NCBI GenBank assembly: GCA_021442155.1
Contig: CM038222.1
Coordinates: 60,052,266-60,116,265 of the forward strand
Direction of reading: 5' to 3'
Source: Cymbidium sinense
Lineage: Eukaryota > Streptophyta > Magnoliopsida > Asparagales > Orchidaceae
DNA length: 64,000 nt
The notes under the pieces were generated by a model that was given only the letters and a program-made list of their open reading frames with translations, was not told the origin of the DNA and made no database searches. The stretch's first letter is position 1. The number at the start of each line of letters is the position of its first letter. The translations under genes were made by a program, and so were the position numbers. Positions 37,081 through 50,462 of the stretch are shown one piece after another.

Positions 37081-38560
37081 GCAAATAACTCATGTTCGAA
37101 TCTTTTATTAAGCAAGCGAGCTGAATATGAACAACCCTCTGAATATAAATTTCAATCTAAAACTAATAAAATAAAAAATAAAAGAATTATTGTTCAAATT
37201 TGATTTGCATGAAGTCGAATGAAAACCATAAAGTTGGTTGAAATCGGAATCTTTGAACGATCATTATTAAGCGTTAAAAACACAATTATCCCAACGGCCT
37301 CCACTTGGGTTATAAGCTCATGCAACAGAGCTCGGCGTTGATTTGGTTTTATGCTTGATATGACTCTCAAAATACCACTAGTCAAAGCACAAATCTTGAT
37401 GTCGAAAGCGATATGATTTTGAGTCAAAACCGATCGAGATCAAGCACTTGAAATATCATTGGAATCTTCGGGACATTAATTCCAAAACAGCTCTCAAATA
37501 TGGAGTGCTTATAATCAAATCGGCGTCTATGAGATCTAACGAGCCTAAGATCTCATAATTCGACTTCATTTGGGCATCCAAATGCTCAAAATACATCAAA
37601 TAATTGAAGGAATCATCACGAGCCGTCCGTCGAGGGAGTGTGCTTTACAATTTAAATAATCTCCTAACTATAAATAGACCTTTCCTCTGAAGGAGGCAGT
37701 GAAGAAGAGGAGAGTGAAGAAGAAGAGGGAACAAGTGAAGAAGAGGAAGAAGAGCAGAAGCGAGGAAGAAGAGGAAGAGCAAAAGGAAGAAGAGGAAGAG
37801 TCCAAGAAACAAGAAAGAGCAGCAAGGAAGAAGAGGAAGAACCCAAGCAAGGAAGAAAAAGAGTCCAAAGCGAGGAAGAAGAGGAAAAACAAGTGAGGAG
37901 GAAGAGAGAGCTCTAAAGCAGAATCCTCAACATGGTGCCACCTCGGCGGTTTATCGTCATATCATCATTACCATTCCCAGGAAGTTACCATCTGATTCTA
38001 TCAAAACGTTCGTTGTTGTCATTCCTCTCTCATACAAATCCGTTTCGAAGACTTTATACTCAAACAGATACATAGTGGAAACTTTTAGGCCAGTAGTTTT
38101 TTCCCTCTTTGGTTTTCCACGTTAAAATTAGGAGTCTCTTGTTCGCTCTTTAATTACGCGTATTGTTCTCTTACAGCTAAGTCGCTTTCACTCTACCACG
38201 ACTGGTTTTTTAGCACGCAACAATGCTAATATTAAAATAGAAGTTAATCTCTTATTGATTTCTCGATGTGGGACTTAAAAGAACTGTTACAGTTAAGATT
38301 TGACTAAAAGCTAATGTGTTATGCTTTCAATTAATAGAGCATGCGGTTTTTTACCTTTGGCTATAAATATTTATAAATTGTACATTTCAATATTCTCGAA
38401 TATTAATTTTTTATTTATTTAGATTAATAAAAAGTTGAAGCAATTTATAAAAATACGCATGAAAATAACTTTAATTAATATATTCCTCAAAATTATTAAA
38501 AAATTTCAACAAAATTCGCTCCTGTAATGTAATTGTAAGTAATTTACTATGTTTTATTTG
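37080..38560. repeat. Dispersed repeat DR, split by a solo LTR
   Basis: Left part 37080-37355 and right part 38223-38560. Shared words with 43690-44150 and 62280-62680 include CCCAAC(G/A)(G/A)CCTC, GGGTTATAAGCTCA, GATGTGGGACTTAAA, GAGCATGC and AAGCAATTTATAAAAA. No coding frame. The class (MITE, TRIM or other) was not determined. Confidence 0.6.
37356..38222 (+). mobile_element. Solo LTR, B-like, with ATGCT target duplication
   Basis: Starts TGATATGACTC and ends TAGCACGCAACA, 867 bp. ATGCT occurs at 37351-37355 and again at 38223-38227, a perfect 5-bp target duplication, so two LTRs recombined and deleted an element. TATAAATA is at 37669-37676, followed by a GAA/GAG purine tract (37690-37900) as in element B, not the CCG tract of A-type LTRs. 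Frames through the purine tract (Lys/Glu on +, Ser/Leu/Phe on -) are artefacts. Confidence 0.92.
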
Positions 38561-38572
38561 TCATAATTCTTA

Positions 38573-38885
38573 GGGTAAGTTTGGAGTAAAAAGAACTTAT
38601 TTCCCATCATTGGCACAAAAACTCTTAGGCTGAATTTGGAGTAATTTTTTGGTTAATTTATTTTTCAAAAAAATAACCAAAATTGCATTGACAACCAATT
38701 TTATAGCTATATTTTTAGAAAATCAAAGTTATTAAAGTATAATAACTATCAAAAGGTATAATTTGAAAAAAAATTTAAAATTTTTTTAACAGTAATAATA
38801 ATTTTTTAAAATTATTTTCCCCACATGTTTTACAATCAATTTTGCAAAAAAATTAGAACTATCCCAAATGGATCTTTAATCAAAA
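38573..38885. mobile_element. Possible MITE in AT-rich DNA
   Basis: Left AGGGTAAGTTTGGAGTA and right ATCCCAAATGGATCTTTAA are weakly inverted (..TTTGG..), with a very AT-rich centre, the look of a small non-autonomous DNA transposon. The inverted repeats are imperfect and no clear target duplication was found. Confidence 0.25.
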
Positions 38886-40417
<1,532 letters not shown>

Positions 40418-40627
40418 TGTAACTGAAAACGATAAAATGTGTAATGCCATGAAAAAGTTGTGTAGGAGATAGCTCATGGCAGATACGAGCTCCAAAAAAA
40501 TATGATAATATATGTAAAAGCATAATTAACTTAATAGATAAATAAATAGATATCAAAAAAAATATGAAAATGGATAATACATAATTAAAATTATGAGCAA
40601 ATATTTATCAAATTTTTTTTTACAAGT

Positions 40628-41950
40628 ATGTGGGCAAAACAACGAGCAAAGGCTCATTGGCTTAGTCAATCTGATGATGATCTGAAATTCCTTTTCTGTT
40701 CAATAAAAGAAAGAAGGAATGCGAATAGGATTCATGAATTACATACGGATCAGGGAGTAATTTCAAATCAGGAGTTGATGGCTGAGGAGATAAACAGGTA
40801 TTTTGCCAATCTATTTAATTGCAGTAACCGTTTCTCTTTACCAATGCAGGACCTTCCTTTGGGAGAATCACTCTCTCTTTGGCAGGCAAATGAATTGGAG
40901 AAAGATATTAGTGATGAAGAAATCACCTCTGCTCTTCATAGCATAAATGAAAACAAAACACCAGGGCCGGATGGATTCAATTCAAATTTCTTTATCAACA
41001 CTTGGGAATTTACAGGAAAATACTTCTTAAGAGCTGCTCATCATTTTTTCAGTACAAAGAAATTGCCAAGATGCTTCAAACATACTCTCCTTACCCTAAT
41101 ACCAAAGGTGAAACATTCTAATAATATATCTGACTATCGCCCTATTTCACTTTGCAATATTTTTTACAAAGTTATTGCTAAAGTACTTGCAAATAGGCTA
41201 AAAACATGTCTTCCTATATTGATAAACAATGCTCAATCAGCTTTTATAAAAGGAAGGGATATAGCTGATAGTTTGGCTTTGGCTAATGAAATTTCTTCTG
41301 AGTTTTCTTCTCCTAGTCAGCCAGGAACATTTCTTGCTAAAATGGATCTAAAAAAAGCTTTTACTCTATAAGCAGAAGCTCTACAGTTATTGGCAAAAGG
41401 TATACCAATGAGGTTTGTGAAATGGGTGGAGGCATGTATTATGGATGTTCCATTTTGTGCTCAATGGGAAATAAAAGGTTGGTTTTCCTCCTCATCAGGT
41501 TAAGAGGCGCCTTGTCTCCTTTCCTTTTATTATGCTATAGATACTCTATCTTGTCTTATGGAGCGAAAACTCAATTACAAAGGTATACCCCACTTGCAAA
41601 GTTATGCAAAGTATCACATCTTCTTTTCTTTGATGTTCTTGCAATGGGTAAAGCTGAAAATGATACTATAAGATCATTACAAGGTTGTCTTACCACATTA
41701 GAGAATTACATGGGATTGATGGTAAACATTGAAAAATCTACTATTTGCTTTTCAAAAGGAGTCAAAAATGTTGCTTATTTGCTAAATATTCTCAATATCA
41801 AGCAAACTTTTTTTCCTATAAATTACCTTGGACTTCCTGTTGTAGTGGGTGCACACAAAACGATCAATTTTAATGGATTATTTGATAAATTGCAAAAGAG
41901 AATGGTGGATGGAAAAGCAAATATCTCTCTTAGGGGAGGTATCAAATGAT
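40628..41950 (+). pseudogene. LINE reverse transcriptase (ORF2 part), broken
   Basis: 40628-41371 is open for 247 codons and reads KAHWLSQSDDDLKFLFCSIK, then KTPGPDGFNSNFF, LTLIPKV, DYRPISLCNIFYKVIAKVLA, AQSAFIKGRDI and LAKMDLKKAF. These are RT motifs of plant L1 elements, with the first catalytic Asp in KMDLKKAF. It stops at 41369-41371. The catalytic F/YADD box should lie near 41615-41640 but reads HLLFFDVLAMGKA, with one of the two Asp lost. 41650-41949 continues with LENYMGLMVNIEKS and INYLGLPV. The enzyme is dead. Confidence 0.9.
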
Positions 41951-42383
41951 TAGATCCTAATGGTTTACTTTCATATTGGTTTCGATCAATTGTTGTTCCT
42001 AAGGGTGTTTTAAAGAAGATTTGCTCATTTACCTCAAATTTTTTCTATCATAGTGGGGAGAACAAAAAGCTTCATACAATCTCTTGGCTTAAAACAACCC
42101 TCCCTAGAGAGAAAGGGGGACGGTCTTATATCCCTTTTCTCTCTATGTAGCAAATTAAAATTATATGGAGAGTCATAAAAAATGAATCTCTCTTTGCCTC
42201 CTGGTGTCTACAGAAATATGGAACTATATGGGAATCTCCAAATACCAAATGCACCTCTTCTTGGAAGGAGTTAAGATCAATTGGGCTTACATATAAAACA
42301 AAGTTTAAATATCTTGTTGGAAATGGAAATTCTATTTCTCTTTTCAGGATCCTTGGTGTAATGGCAATACTATTACTCATCTG

Positions 42384-43127
42384 ATGGGGGCACTTGCGGT
42401 CAGAAATATGGGAATCTCCAACGATGCCAAGGTTGGTATCCTTATCAACGACGGTAAGTGGTGTCTCCCTTGGACTTCTCTTGCTGAATTCTCTTTAATG
42501 CTTGAGAATATTCAAAGCATTGATATATACGGAGGGGAGGATGTTATTCTATGGGAAAATCAAAAAAAGCCATCTAACCGTGACTTTAAGAAAGCCTTTT
42601 TTGAATCCTTTACTAGCATCTCATGGTACAAGGAAATCTGGTTTAAAGGGTGTGCTATAAACTACTCACTTTACTGTTGGATGGCTTTTTTAGGGAGATT
42701 GAAGACCTCTGATGTGTTAGTTAACAAAGGTGTGGGTGTTTTTGGAATCTGTCATATGATTCAATCTCATTCTCACTTGTTTTTTGAATGCCCGGTATCA
42801 ATGAGCTTGGTGAGATCTCTTCTTCCAAATGGCCAATTCTTCTTACTTAACTCCTCCCTTCAACAAATTCTGGAAAGTGATGACTTACATACTCACAAGA
42901 TAATTAAAAGATTACATAATATGATTACTGCCGTCTTGGTATACATGATTTGGAGAGAGAGGAACCAAAGACTTTTCTCCAACTCTTTCTCTTCTCTTCA
43001 ATCCCTTATGCAGCAAGTTAAAATTCGGGTTGGTGCTAAAATATCAAAGTGGAAGTTGAAAGAAACATGGCCTTTGCAAGTTAGGCAATTGATTTTGGCA
43101 TGGAAAAGTTCAGTTGCACAATTATGA
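42384..43127 (+). pseudogene. LINE ORF2 C-terminus with zf-RVT domain
   Basis: 247-codon frame. WYKEIWFKGCAINYSLYCWM followed by FLGRLKTSDVL and CHMIQSHSHLFFECPVS is the zinc-binding zf-RVT domain found after RT in plant LINEs. The MIWRERNQRLF motif closes it. It is separated from the RT by a frame-broken gap (41950-42383), so it is a fragment of the same ORF2 and not a separate gene; the Met at 42384 has no special meaning. Confidence 0.85.
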
Positions 43128-43689
43128 ATATTGTTATCTGCTCTTATGTTCGCTCGGATTTCATCTTGCTGGTTTTTTCATTTCTTTTGCTGGACGATGA
43201 TGACAACAGTATAGTTACAATGGGATTTATATATATATATAGTCCCTGCATGGATGACCTTCTCGGCAACCTGGTAAAAGTGCAATTTGTATTTATACAT
43301 CCATTGGAGGCGGGGAAGGTAACAGCGTCTCGATTGGTTGATTCTCAAAGTGGGGTCTTTGGATATACAGTATTTCTTTTTTGTGTCTGAGTCCAGATAG
43401 CTTATCAATTGCTCTTTTCTGGTTTTTAGTTTGATACTTCAGTTGGATTCCTACAGCTCTAACTAGATTCTGTTTTTTTTTCTGTTCCTTTATCTATGTT
43501 TTTGACTCAGTTAAACTAGCTGAGTAGTCCATGTTGGTCTTCACTGTTTTTCTTTTAGCTTAGTCAATCTTCTGTATTTGTAACTATTTTTTTGGAATGA
43601 AATTGGGCATCTGCCCTCATATTTTTCCAAAAAAAAAAAAAAAAAAAATTATTTATATTATCTTCCGAAACAACAAAACGTTGCAAGTT

Positions 43690-44150
43690 GAAATTAAAGG
43701 AGCTGACAACTCGATCGGGAGCCAACAATTCCAAGAGGTACTTTCAATTGCTGAACGCCCTGTTTGAGCGAGTGGGTCCTTTGAAGCCATTTAAACCCGT
43801 GTATTAACCCATCCCAACAACCTCGAAGCCCCCGCATGGGTTACAAAACTCGAGGAATTGAGTTCGGCAACTACTTCGTCTGTCACTAATATACAAAAAG
43901 ATGTGAACTTATTATAAATTTCACGTAGTGGGACTAAAAATGTTTCAATTATAATTTAATCAGCGCGAGAAGCCAACTTCTCTGCTTAATTCTGCGTCCA
44001 ATCAACAGAGTATGCCTATTCATTCTTATAAATTATTTATTTTACGACTCACGACGTATTAATTCACCATTGATTTATAACAAAACATCAAAGCATTTTT
44101 ATAGAAGCACGGACGATAATAGAGTAAACTTTAATTAAAATAACGCTCTC
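43690..44150. repeat. Dispersed repeat DR, uninterrupted copy
   Basis: Aligns with the two DR halves at 37080-37355 and 38223-38560 across the place where the solo LTR sits. Contains CCCAACAACCTCGAAGCCCC and CACGTAGTGGGACTAAAAAT. Confidence 0.55.
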
Positions 44151-44179
44151 AAGATGTCATCATCATTCAACCAAAATAA

Positions 44180-44490
44180 TCAATGTTTTAAATTATCATA
44201 AATTATGAAAAGAATAATCATGTGTAATATTTCATCATCGACAGATTCCGTTTGGGGCGGTCGTGGCAGTGCGGTGAGGGTTGAATCGCACTGGCGAGCT
44301 GCATTTTGAAGAAGCTGCAACGAGAAAGTTGTGTTTTCTAATTTAACATGATAGAATACAGTGACTATCAAAAATTAAAGAATTTTTTTTTAAATTAAAA
44401 AAATTTCTAATATTCATCACAGTTTCTTAGATAGCAGCTTTTTTTATGCAAGAAGGTTGAAATTATAAATCTACTTGTCATGTGTTCCTG
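44180..44490. repeat. Dispersed repeat of ~330 bp (MITE-like), copy 2
   Basis: Matches 26870-27196 (GGGGCGGTCGTGGCAGTGCGG, TTTTGAAGAAGCTGCAACGAG). It runs on through GTGTTCCTGATGATATTTTG, which is the unoccupied form of the site where A1 inserted in copy 1. Confidence 0.6.
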
Positions 44491-44615
44491 ATGATATTTT
44501 GTGCAAATCATGCCTTTATGATTTTGGTATTTTTTATTTTTTTTGGAGTTCTAATACTTATGCTTTGAAGACTAATGTGAGAATGGTAGTTTCTATACTT
44601 ATAAAATTTAGTAGT

Positions 44616-45792
44616 TGTTGCATGCCAAAAATCTAATTTTAATAGAATAAAACTTTATGTCTTAGCATTGTTGAGAAATACAACACACACACAAATATTT
44701 GAAGAGAGAATGAGAAACTCTAGGATTTTTACATGGAAAAATTCCGAAAAGAGGAAAAAAAATTGCAGGGCCTAACCCAGTAAAAATGTTCTACTATATG
44801 TTTGTTTTGTAGTACAAAATTTAAGTTTTTTTTCCATAATGGGATTAGAGAGTTGTATGTGAGAAAGCTTTACAACGAAAATTCTAAAATGTAATAATCA
44901 TCAATACTGTAATAATGGTTAGTGGCGCAATAATGAATGACGTTGATGATGATCGACTACTATCGTGGTGAAACGATAATGACGGTGGTAATATGTAGTC
45001 GGACATAATGGCGGTGGCGGTGACATGAAGGTGGTCAACCAGCGGTCAGCAGCGATAACGGCGATATGGCAGCGACCGTCGGTGGTGGCGCAATGGGGCT
45101 ATGCGATAGCCGGCAACGGCAGCCGGTGATGGCCGGCAGTGGAAGCCGGCGGTGTCAGCGATGATGATCGGGTGGCAAACGACATCAGCCGCGGTGGTCG
45201 ATGGCGATAACCGGCAGCGGTCGGCAAGCGATGTCGGTATGATCGGCATGAGCGGCGATAGTCGATGAATGATCGGCGGTGGTCCACACGATGATGATCT
45301 GGCGATGGCCGACGGTGGCGGGGCGGTAAGTCGGCCAGCGGTGGCGCCGATAAGCGGTGGTCGGCGATCATCGATTGGTGGCACGATTATGCTTGGAGGT
45401 TCTTCTAGCCTCAAAGCTCCCTCTTCTCTTTAGCTTGGCCTCTCCTCATGTGAAGAATGAGTGACTATTTATAGATTAGAGGAGCAGCGTTTCTGTAAAT
45501 ACATGCAAAATCTAAACCACTTCATCGAATGGCTCAAAATGATTCCTTTGATCATCTGATGTATTTTAAGTATTTAAATGCTCAAATGAAGTTAGAATTA
45601 GAAGATCTTAGGCTTGTTAGATCCGGCTCGTCAAGCCGCTCGACTTAACCATAAACACTCCATATTTAGGAGCCCGTTGATATCACAAAAATTTCAATAA
45701 GTGCTTGATCTAGGTTAGTCTTGACTGAGAATCAGATTACTTTCGGCATAGAGATTCGTGTTTCGAGTAGTGAAATTTTCAGTATTATATCA
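44616..45792 (-). repeat. 3' LTR of E2
   Basis: Begins, on the + strand, with TGTTGCATGCCAAAAATC (complement of the LTR end) and ends ATATCA at 45792. TATA complement at 45466-45473; CGG-type tract about 44930-45385. Long minus frames at 45046-45414 are Pro/Arg low-complexity translation. Confidence 0.85.
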
Positions 45793-46079
45793 GTTGCCCC
45801 ATATTTTTGGATGGCATTATCTCTATCATTCAAAAATATATGTCAAATAATTGAAAATAACAACTTTTTCCATGAAATTTGTGGATTCATTAACATTTGT
45901 GTCACATAACCCGGCGGCTACGCTTCGCGGGAGCAGAACCAGTAGTTAATGTGGGAAACACGGCGTCTGATTGTAGCTACCGTGGACGCGGGGTGCGGAG
46001 ATGCCACAGGCGTAGTATCGCTGGTGTCTTGGTCTTGAGTCGAAAAGCAGCGTAAGCAAAATTTTAGTTTTTTTTTAAA

Positions 46080-46370
46080 CTAGCGTGCGATAACCATAAT
46101 GAGGAGAGGGAATTTTTTTAATTAAATAGTTGACAAAACACGAGTCATAATGAGGGCTTTTTTAAATAACTTCATTGCTAGTCATAGTGAGGAGAGTGGG
46201 GTATTTTTTAATTAAATAGGTGGCAAACGCTAGCCATAATGAGGAGAGAGAGTTTTTTTAAATTAAATGACTTGCAAATGCGAGCCATAATTAGGAGATG
46301 GTTTTTTTTTTAAAATTAATTGGCTAGTAAATATCAACCATAATGCGGAGATGGGTTTTTTATTTTAATT
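46080..46370 (-). repeat. CCATAATGAGGAGA minisatellite in E2
   Basis: Six imperfect units of about 45-60 bp, each with (A/G)(C/T)CATAATGAGGAGA followed by a T run and AATTAAAT. Found only in this element, in its 3' untranslated part. Confidence 0.7.
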
Positions 46371-46414
46371 TATTCTCTTTTTGCTCCTATAGTGAATCTA
46401 TAATGCGCGTCAGC

Positions 46415-46610
46415 GCCTCGTCGGACGGATTGAGGATCAAGACCCGTAGAAGAGGCATGGGTTTTCGAGAGAATCCTCGTCTCGTCGACCGAAGTTTGGA
46501 GGCGATCAAGACTTGTAGTTCATACAACGAAGCTCCGATTTCTCTCGGGAGAGGTGTCAAATGTCCTCGTCGGGCCGACCGGGTTTGGAAGTGATCAAGT
46601 CCCATATTTT
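46415..46610 (-). repeat. Short 90-bp array of E2
   Basis: About two units (GCGATCAAGACTTGTAGTTC, TCGTCGGGCCGACCGGGTTT). Far fewer than in E1, so copy number varies strongly between family members. Confidence 0.8.
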
Positions 46611-46739
46611 AAAGAAAGTTGATTTTCTTGAAATTTCAGTAGTTGATAATTGCAAAGTTGGTGGGGAAGCACTGATTTGGAACCATTCCTCAAAAAACTT
46701 AGAAATTCTAGTAGATAATTTCAGAGTGTTATTCTTCAT

Positions 46740-48620
46740 GATGTTACTTGATGCGGTTGACTTATATGAAAGGGGTAGAATCAAATTCGCTCAGGATTTT
46801 TGACCCATCCGAGGTTGTTTGTCAAAATATTAGTTGATGATATTAACCTGTATGGAAGAGGTGGAATCGAATTTGTTGGAGATTTTTGACCCATCCGAGG
46901 TTGTTTGTCAAACTGTTATTTGATGACATTAACCTGTATGGAAGAGATTGAATTGAATATTCTGAGAATTTTTGACCCATCCAATGTTGATTGTCAAAGT
47001 GTTACTCGATAATGTTAACCTATATGGAAGAGGTCGAATCGAATTCGCCAAGAATTTTTGACCAATCCGAGGTTGTTTGTCAAAGTATTACTTGATGACG
47101 TTAACTTGTATGGAAGGGGTTGAATAGAATCCGCCAAAGATTTTTGATCCATCCGATGTTATTTATCAAAGTATTACTTGATGACAGTAACCTACATGGA
47201 AGAGGTTGAATCGAATCCGCTGAGGATTTTCGACCCATCCGAGGTTGTTTGTCAAAGTGTTATTTGATGATGTTAACCTATATGGAAGAGGTCGAATCAA
47301 ATCCGTCAAAGATTTTTGACCCATCCGAGGTTGTTTGTCAAAGTATTATTTGATGACGTTAACTTGAGGTTAAATCAAATCCGTTGAGGATTTTTGACTC
47401 ATTCAAGGTTGTTTGTCAAAGTGTTACTTGATGACGTTAACCTGTATGGAAGTGGTCGAATCGATTCCGCCAAGCATTTTTTAACTCATCTCAGGTTGTT
47501 TGTCAAAGTATTACTTGATGATGTTAACATGTATGGAAAATGTTGAATCGAATCCGTCAAGGATTTTTGACCCATCTGAGGTTATTTTTCAAAGTATTAC
47601 TTGATGATAGTAACATGTATGGAAGAGGCTGAATCAAATCTGCTGAGGATTTTTGACCCATCCGAGATTGTTTGCGAAAGTGTTACTTGATGATATTAAC
47701 CTGTATGAAAGAGGTTGAATCAAATCTGCTCAGGATTTTTAACATAGCCGAGGTTGTTTATCAAAGTGTTACTTGATGACATTAACCTATATGGAAGAGG
47801 GCGAATAGAATTCACCAAGGATTTTTGACCTGTAGGTTATTTGTCAAAGTATTGTTTGATGATAGTAACCTGTATGGAAGAAATTGAATCGAATTTGACG
47901 AGAATTTTTGACCATCCGATGTTGTTTATCAAAGTGTTACTTGATGATGTTAATCTATATATAGGAGGTCGAATCGAATCCGCCAAAGATTTTTGGCCCA
48001 TCCGAGGTTGTTTGTAAAAGTATTATTTGATGGCGTTAACCTATATGGAAAATGTCGAATATAATCCGCAAAGAATTTTTGACCCATCTGAGGTTGTTTG
48101 TCAAAGTATTACTTGATGTTTGATGATAAAAACCAGTATGGAATATGTTGAATCGAATCCGCTAAAGATTTTTGACCCATCCTAGGTTATTTGCCAAGTG
48201 TTACTTAATGACGTTAACTTGTATGAAAGATGTCGAATAGAATCCACCAAATATTTTTGACTTATCTGAGGTTGTTCGTTAAAGTTTTAGTCAGCGACAT
48301 TTAACCTGTGTGGAAGAAGTCAATAGTTTTAACTCTCATCCGAGGTTGTTTTGTCAAGGTATGACGTTAACTTGTGTGGAAGAGGTTAAACATTTTGATT
48401 CTTTCGAGATTATTTTTCAGAGTATTACTCGGTGACGTTAACCTGTGTGGAGTAGGTACAAAGTTATGACATATCTGAGGTTGTTTGTCAAAGTGTTACT
48501 CGATGACGTTAATTTGTGTGGAGTAGGTACAAAGTTATAACATATTCGAGGTTGTTAGTCAGAGTGTTACTCGGTGATATTTAACCTGTGTGGAGGAAGT
48601 CAAATCAAAAATATCCATTT
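46740..48620 (-). repeat. 86-bp tandem array of E2
   Basis: About 21 units, the longest array of this type here. TTGACCCATCCGAGGTTGTT recurs at 46800, 46885 and 46971, giving 85-86 bp spacing. The last units (48380-48600) are the TGTGTGGAGTAGGTACAAAG variant, also last in E1. Confidence 0.9.
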
Positions 48621-48912
48621 GTAACCAAAGTTGCTCCTTCATCTTTGACTTTTTTTCATGAGTATTACAGACTTGCTTCTCGAAGTGATAATCAATTAGA
48701 TATCCAGAATATTGATTTGAATGATCTTTTGAGATTAAGTGTTGCCCCCTAGTCTCCAACAAAAGCTGAAGGATAAAAATTTGATGAATTTTTATTCTTT
48801 TTATGTGTTCCTCGAGAATAAGATTTTCTTCACCATTTATATGGTGTTGTTCTGAACATAAATTCAGATTGTCAACCATTGTGAAGATGTAAATGGAATA
48901 TTTCTCAGGCAT
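48559..48912 (-). other. 117-codon frame in E2 leader, coding unproven
   Basis: Minus-strand frame with IKIHQIFILQLLLETRG, located just after the PBS. The homologous sequence in A1 and E1 carries stops, and no family was recognised. It overlaps the end of the 86-bp array. Best read as conserved leader RNA, with a small protein as an alternative. Confidence 0.3.
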
Positions 48913-48919
48913 ACAAAAG

Positions 48920-49985
48920 CGTGCGTCTTAGAAACCAGGTTGAGGTTGAATAAAACTTTACGTCTTAACCTAGTTGAGAAATCCAACACACACACAGATA
49001 TTTGAAGAGAGAATGAGAAAATCTAGGATTTTTACGTGGAATCGAAAAGAGGAAAAAAAATCACAGGGCCTAGCCCAGTAAAAATGTTCCACTAAATTTT
49101 CCTGATAATGATATTACAGAATTGTATGTGAGAAAGCCTGACAACGAAAATTTCAAAATCAGCTAACAATAATTATGATGCGGTAGTTAGTACATGCTGA
49201 TGGTTAGTGCGATCGATAGTATCATGTCGGTGATATGATCGAAACTCAAGTGGTAGTAGTTGGCGGTGTTAACCAACAATAGTAGCCGACGGTGAAAGCC
49301 GGCAATGGTCGATAGCGGTGGTCGGTGGTGACCAACGGTGGTGGTCGGCGGTGGCGGTGCGACCAACGATAGTTGGCAGTAGCGAATCGGCGTGGTAGGC
49401 AAGCGGTGTATGGCCGTTGGAGACGATGATCAGTGGTGGTGATCGACGGCGGCGGCCGGCGGTGGTCAGTGGCGATGATCGGTGGCGGTTGGGGGCGATG
49501 ATGATCGGTGGCGGTGGCCGACGGCGACGGCCAGCCGGTGGTCAGCGGTGATGATCGATAGCGGTGGTCGGTTACCGTCAACTGGTGACATGATTATGCT
49601 TGAAGGTTATTCTAGCTTGAGAGCTTTCTCTTCTCTTTAGCTTGGCCTCACCTCATGTGAAGAATGAGGAGCTATTTATAGACTAGAGGAGTTGTGTTTC
49701 TGTAAATAGATGCAAAATCCAAACCACTCCATCGGACGGCACAAAATGATTCATTTGATCATCTGATGTACTTTAAGTATTTGAATTCTCAAATGAAGTC
49801 AAAATTAGAAGATCTTGGGCTCGTCAAGATGCTCGATTTGACTATAAACACTTCATATTTAGGAGCCGATTGATATCACAAAGTTTTCAATAAGCACTTG
49901 ATCTGAGTTAGTCTTGACTCATAATCAGATTAGTTTTGGTATCAAGATTCGTGTTTCGACTAGTGAAATTTTTAGTGTCATATCA
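48920..49985 (-). repeat. 5' LTR of E2
   Basis: Minus strand starts TGATATGACAC at 49985. The internal end is blurred (GCGTGCGTCTTAG at about 48920), so the boundary is within 10 bp. TATA complement at 49673-49680; GTGGC/CGG tract about 49150-49590. Confidence 0.82.
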
Positions 49986-50462
49986 AAAATAAATCTACAT
50001 CTACACATGAGTCGCCTGCTTCCAAGGAAATGAAGAAGCCTTTGATTGTTCTAAATAAATATGCATTTGAGAAAGAGTGTGGCTAGGAAGTTATGATATA
50101 TATACTTGAGATGTGGAATTAAAAAAATATGATAATCCAAAGGCGTGGCTTTGCGTGATGATATTGAACATATCTTTATTGATTCTAAAGATATTTGTCC
50201 TAATGAATGACTCTGTGATATAACTTCTTGTGATTGCCTTTTGCCGTTTGTTACATCCTTTTAAAAAAGGCGAGCAATTTAAAGGGCCTTGAACAACCTT
50301 ATCCTAGAACATAAAATGGAAGTGAAATGCCAACTTTCTTCCGAATAAATGAAGTCAAAAGTGATTTGATTTCTTGCATTTTAATATATGCTTCGACGTA
50401 TATCGAGGTAAATTATAAACAAGAGAGTGGTCTCTCAAATATTCTCAAAAATTTGACCTGCT
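49986..50462. other. Flank upstream of GT14 fragment, no exon recognised
   Basis: AT-rich single-copy-looking DNA. The 86-codon frame starting at 50327 joins the GT14 frame only near its end and its first 45 residues match nothing I recognise. Confidence 0.5.

Larger units (their letters stand above)
40625..43648 (+). mobile_element. 5'-truncated L1-type LINE with poly(A) tail
   Basis: Coding similarity starts abruptly at 40628 inside ORF2, upstream of the RT domain, and the sequence ends in a run of 20 A at 43629-43648. That pattern is usual for target-primed insertion with incomplete reverse transcription. ORF1 and the endonuclease domain are absent. No convincing flanking target duplication was found around 40600 and 43650. 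Stops and frame changes break ORF2 into at least three pieces. Confidence 0.88.
44616..49985 (-). mobile_element. Non-autonomous LTR retrotransposon E2 (no gag-pol)
   Basis: 3' LTR 44616-45792, internal 45793-48919, 5' LTR 48920-49985, all minus. On the minus strand the internal order is leader, 86-bp array (48620-46740), linker, short 90-bp array (46610-46415), a minisatellite (46360-46080), a GC-rich block (46040-45900), and the PPT-like CCAAAAATATGGGGCAAC before the LTR. No Gag or Pol motif. The 5-bp flanks differ (GTAGT left, AAAAT right), so the two LTRs may not come from one insertion event. Confidence 0.85.

Noticed and set aside
37668..37896. Lys/Glu-rich and Ser/Phe/Leu-rich frames
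   Set aside because: Translation of the GAA/GAG purine tract inside a solo LTR.
38573..38885. Firm MITE call
   Set aside because: Inverted ends too imperfect and no target duplication; kept only as a low-confidence feature.
45046..45414. Pro/Arg-rich 122-codon minus frame, and similar ones in 49246-49581, 35832-36213, 62983-63285, 29886-30242
   Set aside because: All lie in the CCG/CGG tract of A-type LTRs or a similar segment; low-complexity, not conserved between copies.
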